Assembly: GCA_022822575.1 (NCBI GenBank)
Contig: JAJEBJ010000391.1
Location: forward strand, 1 to 7,218
From: Alphaproteobacteria bacterium
GTDB lineage: Bacteria > Pseudomonadota > Alphaproteobacteria > SP197
Length of the DNA: 7,218 bases
Direction of reading: 5' to 3'
The notes under the pieces were generated by a model. That model saw only the letters and a list, made by a program, of their open reading frames with translations, did not search any database and was not told the DNA's origin. The translations under genes and the position numbers were made by a program. Below, in pieces: positions 4,724-7,218 of this stretch. How positions within the stretch are numbered: the first letter of the stretch is position 1; each line of letters starts with the position of its first letter.

Positions 4724-6139
4724 CTATGCTGCATTGATCCACGCTGGCCGATCCGCCCCCAGCAAAGGCGTCGGACGTGACCAATGGGGCTGCGTCTCGG
4801 ACATTTTCAACACAGGGCCAAGATGGCGCAGGTTTCCATACCCCGTTTCCGTCTCAATTCGCAATGAATCGAGCTCTGCTCCGGATACGGCGTCGACGAT
4901 ATTCGCATCGGATTTGATGAAGTCGGTCCTGCCCTGGCGATCCAGGAACATGCCGGACTGACAAAGCGAGACGTTCACGTGATAGCTGCCCCCTTCTTGC
5001 GCCCTCCGCGCCAATGCCAGCAAGACGCCGTAGGCGCCAAGATACCCGGTCATGTAGTCACACGCTGTCACATACATGATTCGAGGTCGATCCGGGCTGT
5101 AGTCCATGCAAATGCCGGTAACACATTGAGCAATCTGCTCCCACCCGGCGCGATGACTCAGCGGACCGTCTGCCCCGAAACAACTGATGGAGACATAGAT
5201 GATACCGGGCCTGAGCTCCGCCAATTCCTCCGGTCCAAACCCGCGACGGGCGAGCGTGCCGGTGCGGTAGCCTTCGGAAAACACATCTGCGCCAAGAACC
5301 AACTTCCTGAGTTGAGCCGCCTCTTCCGCGCGCTCCAGATCAAGATAGCAGCTTCGCTTTCCGTGGCAGGTATCCATCACACATTCCGTGATTTGAGGCA
5401 GGTGATCTGCCGTGACCATGAGCACATCGGCACCGTGCTCCGCGAGTGTTCGTGCCGCAGTAGGGCCAGCGAGAATGCGCGTGAGATCGAGCACGCGAAT
5501 GCCACTGAGAGGTCGCGTTCCATCAGGGAAGGGTTCCGGTGCGCTGTCCCCGATTTTCCCGATTTCGACGATGGGCTTGTCAGCAAGAAATTGCCCGTGC
5601 GGGTGCTCAAGCCATTCCTCGCAACTTCGGACCAAGGCGCCGCATCCACGCGCCTCGGCGATAGCTTCTTCGAGATCGAGTGCATCCCATTGCGCGACGG
5701 CATTTTCGACCGCCTCCGGGGTGGGTTCGCAACCAAGCACGCCCAGCACTCGTTCCTTCAGGTTTGGCAATGTAAAATGTGGCAAGAACCATCGTCCGTC
5801 CCTGGTCAGCCAAGGCTCCGTGATCCTGAGTGCTTCCGCCAGTTGCGCGTTGGCCGGACGCTCGTACTCGCCATTCGCGCCTTGCCTTTGCAGATAACTT
5901 ACACTGCACATGGTTGCCGCTGCGGATCGGACGTCAACCGAAACATGCTGAGATTGGCCGGTCTTGAGGCACCATATGTCCGATACCGCGACCCCAACGC
6001 CGGCGTGTACAGCCGCTGCGGTTTCGCCAATCCTGAAGGGTGCGGAGAACACAGGATCGGAACCGTTGATTTCGACCTGGGTGCCTGACGGGAGCCCCTG
6101 GCCCCGAATATCCAGAACTTCTTCAAAAGCCGTCGCCAT
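4724..6139 (-). CDS. CaiB/BaiF family III CoA-transferase with extra N-terminal half-domain
   Basis: Family III enzymes move CoA between carboxylic acids through an aspartyl-CoA intermediate; the substrate here is unknown. At 471 residues the protein is longer than the usual 380-410. The standard core begins late: LSGIRVLDLTRILAGPTAARTLAEHGADV (211-239), then CYLDLE (264-269), ADVFSEGYRTGTLARRGFG (284-302), IIYVSISCFGADGPLSHRAGWEQIAQ (313-338), and ACDYMTGYLGAYGVLLAL (359-376), whose D361 is the likely catalytic Asp. Residues 39-70 resemble 361-392 without gaps, so the N-terminal half looks like a second, partial module. The ATG at 6139 was chosen over the open frame to 6208 because AGG and AGGA lie just upstream and the family-like sequence begins soon after. 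A possible promoter lies at 6180-6208. It is transcribed toward the small membrane protein gene. Confidence 0.9.
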   Translation of the reverse strand: MATAFEEVLDIRGQGLPSGTQVEINGSDPVFSAPFRIGETAAAVHAGVGVAVSDIWCLKTGQSQHVSVDVRSAAATMCSVSYLQRQGANGEYERPANAQLAEALRITEPWLTRDGRWFLPHFTLPNLKERVLGVLGCEPTPEAVENAVAQWDALDLEEAIAEARGCGALVRSCEEWLEHPHGQFLADKPIVEIGKIGDSAPEPFPDGTRPLSGIRVLDLTRILAGPTAARTLAEHGADVLMVTADHLPQITECVMDTCHGKRSCYLDLERAEEAAQLRKLVLGADVFSEGYRTGTLARRGFGPEELAELRPGIIYVSISCFGADGPLSHRAGWEQIAQCVTGICMDYSPDRPRIMYVTACDYMTGYLGAYGVLLALARRAQEGGSYHVNVSLCQSGMFLDRQGRTDFIKSDANIVDAVSGAELDSLRIETETGYGNLRHLGPVLKMSETQPHWSRPTPLLGADRPAWINAA

Positions 6140-6179
6140 GTGGCCTGTTCCTGTCTGTACGTGCTCGCCTGCAACCAAA

Positions 6180-6208
6180 ACTATGTTGATCGTCCAGAAA
6201 GAAAGCAA
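6180..6208 (-). promoter_or_regulatory. Possible sigma-70 promoter for the CoA-transferase gene
   Basis: On the minus strand, TTGCTT (6208-6203) and CATAGT (6185-6180) are spaced by 17 bases. They lie in the 87-base gap between the stop of the small upstream gene and the CoA-transferase ATG, and the predicted leader is about 35 bases. The match is partial (TTG plus four of six in the -10 element), so this is a suggestion only. Confidence 0.33.
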
Positions 6209-6226
6209 GGCCGATACACAAGCATC

Positions 6227-6508
6227 TCAATGGTTGTAGGGTTCCTGGACAAGGTGCTGATGAGACCCGCTCGACGGGTCCAGGTGATGCTGTGATTCGT
6301 CGGCGTCCTGCGCGATCTCATCGCAGGTCCGGGGATCGTCCAGGTTGCCGAAACCGCCGGGGGCCTCGCGCAGCACTTCCGGCGCTTGCTTGCGATCCTC
6401 ATCGCTGTCCATATCGGCCTGGATCCCGGAACCGCCGCAGGACCAGAAGCCCTGGTGACGTTGCTTGTCCGGCTCGCGCCAGTGACGCTCGAACTTCCCC
6501 TCAGGCAA
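6227..6508 (-). CDS. Hypothetical 93-residue hydrophilic protein
   Basis: No family is recognised. From TTG at 6508 the frame has a strong coding signature: most third positions are G or C and the codons match the neighbouring genes. TGAGG lies five bases before the TTG. The peptide begins PEGKFERHWREPDKQRHQGF, continues with SCGGSGIQADMDSDEDRK, then VLREAPGGFGNLDDPRTCDE, and ends in a His/Gln-rich tail closing with QEPYNH. It is soluble, acidic in the middle, with two Cys and many His, and has no membrane segment. The frame stays open to ATG 6706, but that upstream part is rich in A/T third positions and AGA/AGG codons, so I treat it as non-coding. It lies between the tRNA and the CoA-transferase gene, same strand. 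It may be a conserved small protein or a chance open frame; a zinc or metal role would be a guess. Confidence 0.45.
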   Translation of the reverse strand: MPEGKFERHWREPDKQRHQGFWSCGGSGIQADMDSDEDRKQAPEVLREAPGGFGNLDDPRTCDEIAQDADESQHHLDPSSGSHQHLVQEPYNH

Positions 6509-6615
6509 CGACGCCTCAGTCTTGATGAGACGGTCGGCCTCTCTCCTGTTCCTGGTGCGGCGTGACTTTCTGATCTCCGTCCTGCCCCAAGTTGGTTGGC
6601 ACAGCGATGCGAAGG

Positions 6616-6633
6616 CAGAACATCCATGTTCTG
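6616..6633. promoter_or_regulatory. 18-base palindrome, possible operator
   Basis: CAGAACATCCATGTTCTG is a perfect inverted repeat of eight bases with a 2-base centre. It lies in the 258-base gap between the tRNA and the 93-residue gene, about 108 bases upstream of the latter's TTG. The size and symmetry fit a dimeric repressor site. It contains GAAC-N6-GTTC, which is neither the alphaproteobacterial LexA box (GTTC-N7-GTTC) nor the Gram-positive one (GAAC-N4-GTTC). Apart from this, 6509-6766 shows no convincing gene or terminator. Confidence 0.35.
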
Positions 6634-6766
6634 TTCCGCTCCCACAGGCAAGTCTCTTTGCCCGCGTCCCTTGTGCTCCATTCTGTACCGCCTGCTCGGC
6701 GCACATGGTGGGTCAGGACGTTGAAATTGCCTGTAGTTCCCGGACATCAACGGGATGTGGAGAAGA

Positions 6767-6843
6767 TGGTGGGCCCGGCAGGACTCGAACCTGCAACCAG
6801 ACCGTTATGAGCGGCCGGCTCTGACCAGTTGAGCTACAGGCCC
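6767..6843 (-). tRNA. tRNA with CAU anticodon, probably tRNA-Ile2 (lysidine type)
   Basis: The 77 bases fold as a full cloverleaf: acceptor GGGCCTG/CGGGCCC, D-stem GCTC/GAGC, anticodon stem GGCCG/CGGTC around the loop CTCATAA (anticodon CAT, A37), T-arm with GGTTCGAGTCC, and an encoded A-CCA 3' end. G1-C72 pairing excludes initiator tRNA. CAU tRNAs are either elongator Met or the AUA-reading Ile2, whose C34 is converted to lysidine by TilS. The GGGCCTGTAGCTCA opening with the GGGCCCACCA end resembles alphaproteobacterial isoleucine tRNAs, so Ile2 is favoured but not proven. A37 in an ANN-decoding tRNA makes it a t6A substrate for the TsaBCDE products encoded in this window. Its 5' end lies one base after the rpoD stop codon. 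Confidence 0.95.
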
Positions 6844-6844
6844 C

Positions 6845-7218
6845 TCAGTCCGTTCTGGCGTAGCTCCTGAGCTTGCGGCTGCGGCTTGGATGCTTGAGCT
6901 TCCTCAAGGCCTTGGCCTCGATCTGCCGTATGCGCTCGCGGGTTACCGAGAACTGCTTGCCGACTTCCTCGAGGGTATGGTCGGTTTCCATGCCAATGCC
7001 AAAGCGCATGCGCAGCACCCGCTCCTCGCGCGGCGTCAGGGTCGAGAGGACTTCCGCACAGGAAATGCGCAGGCTGGCGGCGATGGCCGCATCGATCGGC
7101 AGAACGGCATTCTTGTCCTCGATGAAATCGCCGATGTGACTGTCCTCGTCGTCTCCGACCGGATTCTCCAGACTGATGGGTTCGCGGGCGATCTTCAGCA
7201 CCTTGCGCACCTTTTCCA
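6845..7218 (-). CDS. rpoD: RNA polymerase primary sigma factor RpoD, C-terminal part
   Basis: The last 123 codons of the housekeeping sigma factor are visible; the gene enters from the right edge. The peptide starts EKVRKVLKIAREPISLENP (end of region 3), continues with GDFIEDKNAVLPIDAAI, then region 4 with LTPREERVLRMRFGIGM, and the -35-binding helix-turn-helix TLEEVGKQFSVTRERIRQIE followed by KALRKLKHPSRSRKLRS. The match to RpoD is very close, apart from small changes such as ISCAEVL in the less conserved helix between regions 3 and 4. It ends with SYARTD and TGA. The tRNA gene begins one base later, so no terminator separates them and the tRNA is likely part of the rpoD transcript or read from a promoter inside rpoD. 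Confidence 0.97.
   Translation of the reverse strand, partial: EKVRKVLKIAREPISLENPVGDDEDSHIGDFIEDKNAVLPIDAAIAASLRISCAEVLSTLTPREERVLRMRFGIGMETDHTLEEVGKQFSVTRERIRQIEAKALRKLKHPSRSRKLRSYARTD

Noticed and set aside
4979..6088. Long plus-strand open frame of 369 codons over the CoA-transferase gene.
   Set aside because: The minus-strand protein has clear family motifs; this one is Arg/Cys-rich with no recognisable domain.
1..7218. CRISPR array, insertion sequence or transposase.
   Set aside because: No regularly spaced repeats, transposase motifs or paired terminal inverted repeats were seen.

Overview
The window looks like a GC-rich alphaproteobacterial chromosome. The RpoD C-terminus at the right edge is close to the alphaproteobacterial housekeeping sigma factor. 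GTG and TTG starts are common, third codon positions are mostly G or C, and the tRNA has an alphaproteobacterial-looking acceptor stem. No genus can be named from the sequence alone.

Layout from left to right. (1) Positions 1-159, minus strand: the first 53 codons of a probable phytanoyl-CoA dioxygenase-family (PhyH) oxygenase running off the left edge, with a possible promoter at 191-220. (2) Positions 354-3058, minus strand: a tight four-gene cluster, transcribed tsaE-tsaB-tsaC-tsaD. This is the full bacterial set for N6-threonylcarbamoyladenosine (t6A) at position 37 of ANN-decoding tRNAs. The genes are joined by GTGA-type or 8-base overlaps. tsaC sits in the slot that rimI holds in the familiar tsaE-tsaB-rimI-tsaD order, and TsaB and TsaD carry several departures from the usual motifs. 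(3) Positions 3059-3391: a divergent intergenic region with a strong imperfect inverted repeat and a competing second hairpin on the tsaE side. (4) Positions 3392-4324, plus strand: an HSL-type alpha/beta hydrolase. (5) Positions 4325-4723: a visibly AT-richer stretch with an inverted repeat between convergent genes and a previously hidden 35-residue single-span membrane protein on the minus strand. (6) Positions 4724-6139, minus strand: a long CaiB/BaiF family III CoA-transferase with an extra half-domain. (7) Positions 6227-6508, minus strand: a probable 93-residue protein of unknown function, preceded by an 18-base palindrome. (8) Positions 6767-6843, minus strand: a tRNA with a CAU anticodon, probably tRNA-Ile2. 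(9) Positions 6845-7218, minus strand: the 3' end of rpoD, whose stop codon lies one base from the tRNA.

The t6A genes form one pathway: TsaC makes threonylcarbamoyl-AMP, and TsaD with TsaB and TsaE transfers the group to A37. The CAU tRNA with A37 in the same window is a predicted substrate. The hydrolase, CoA-transferase and small membrane protein have no evident link to t6A and look like accessory genes between two housekeeping loci. I see no CRISPR array, insertion sequence or phage gene. The least ordinary items are the tsaC-containing t6A operon with divergent TsaB and TsaD, the hairpin over the tsaD start, the tRNA abutting rpoD, and the unannotated membrane micro-protein.
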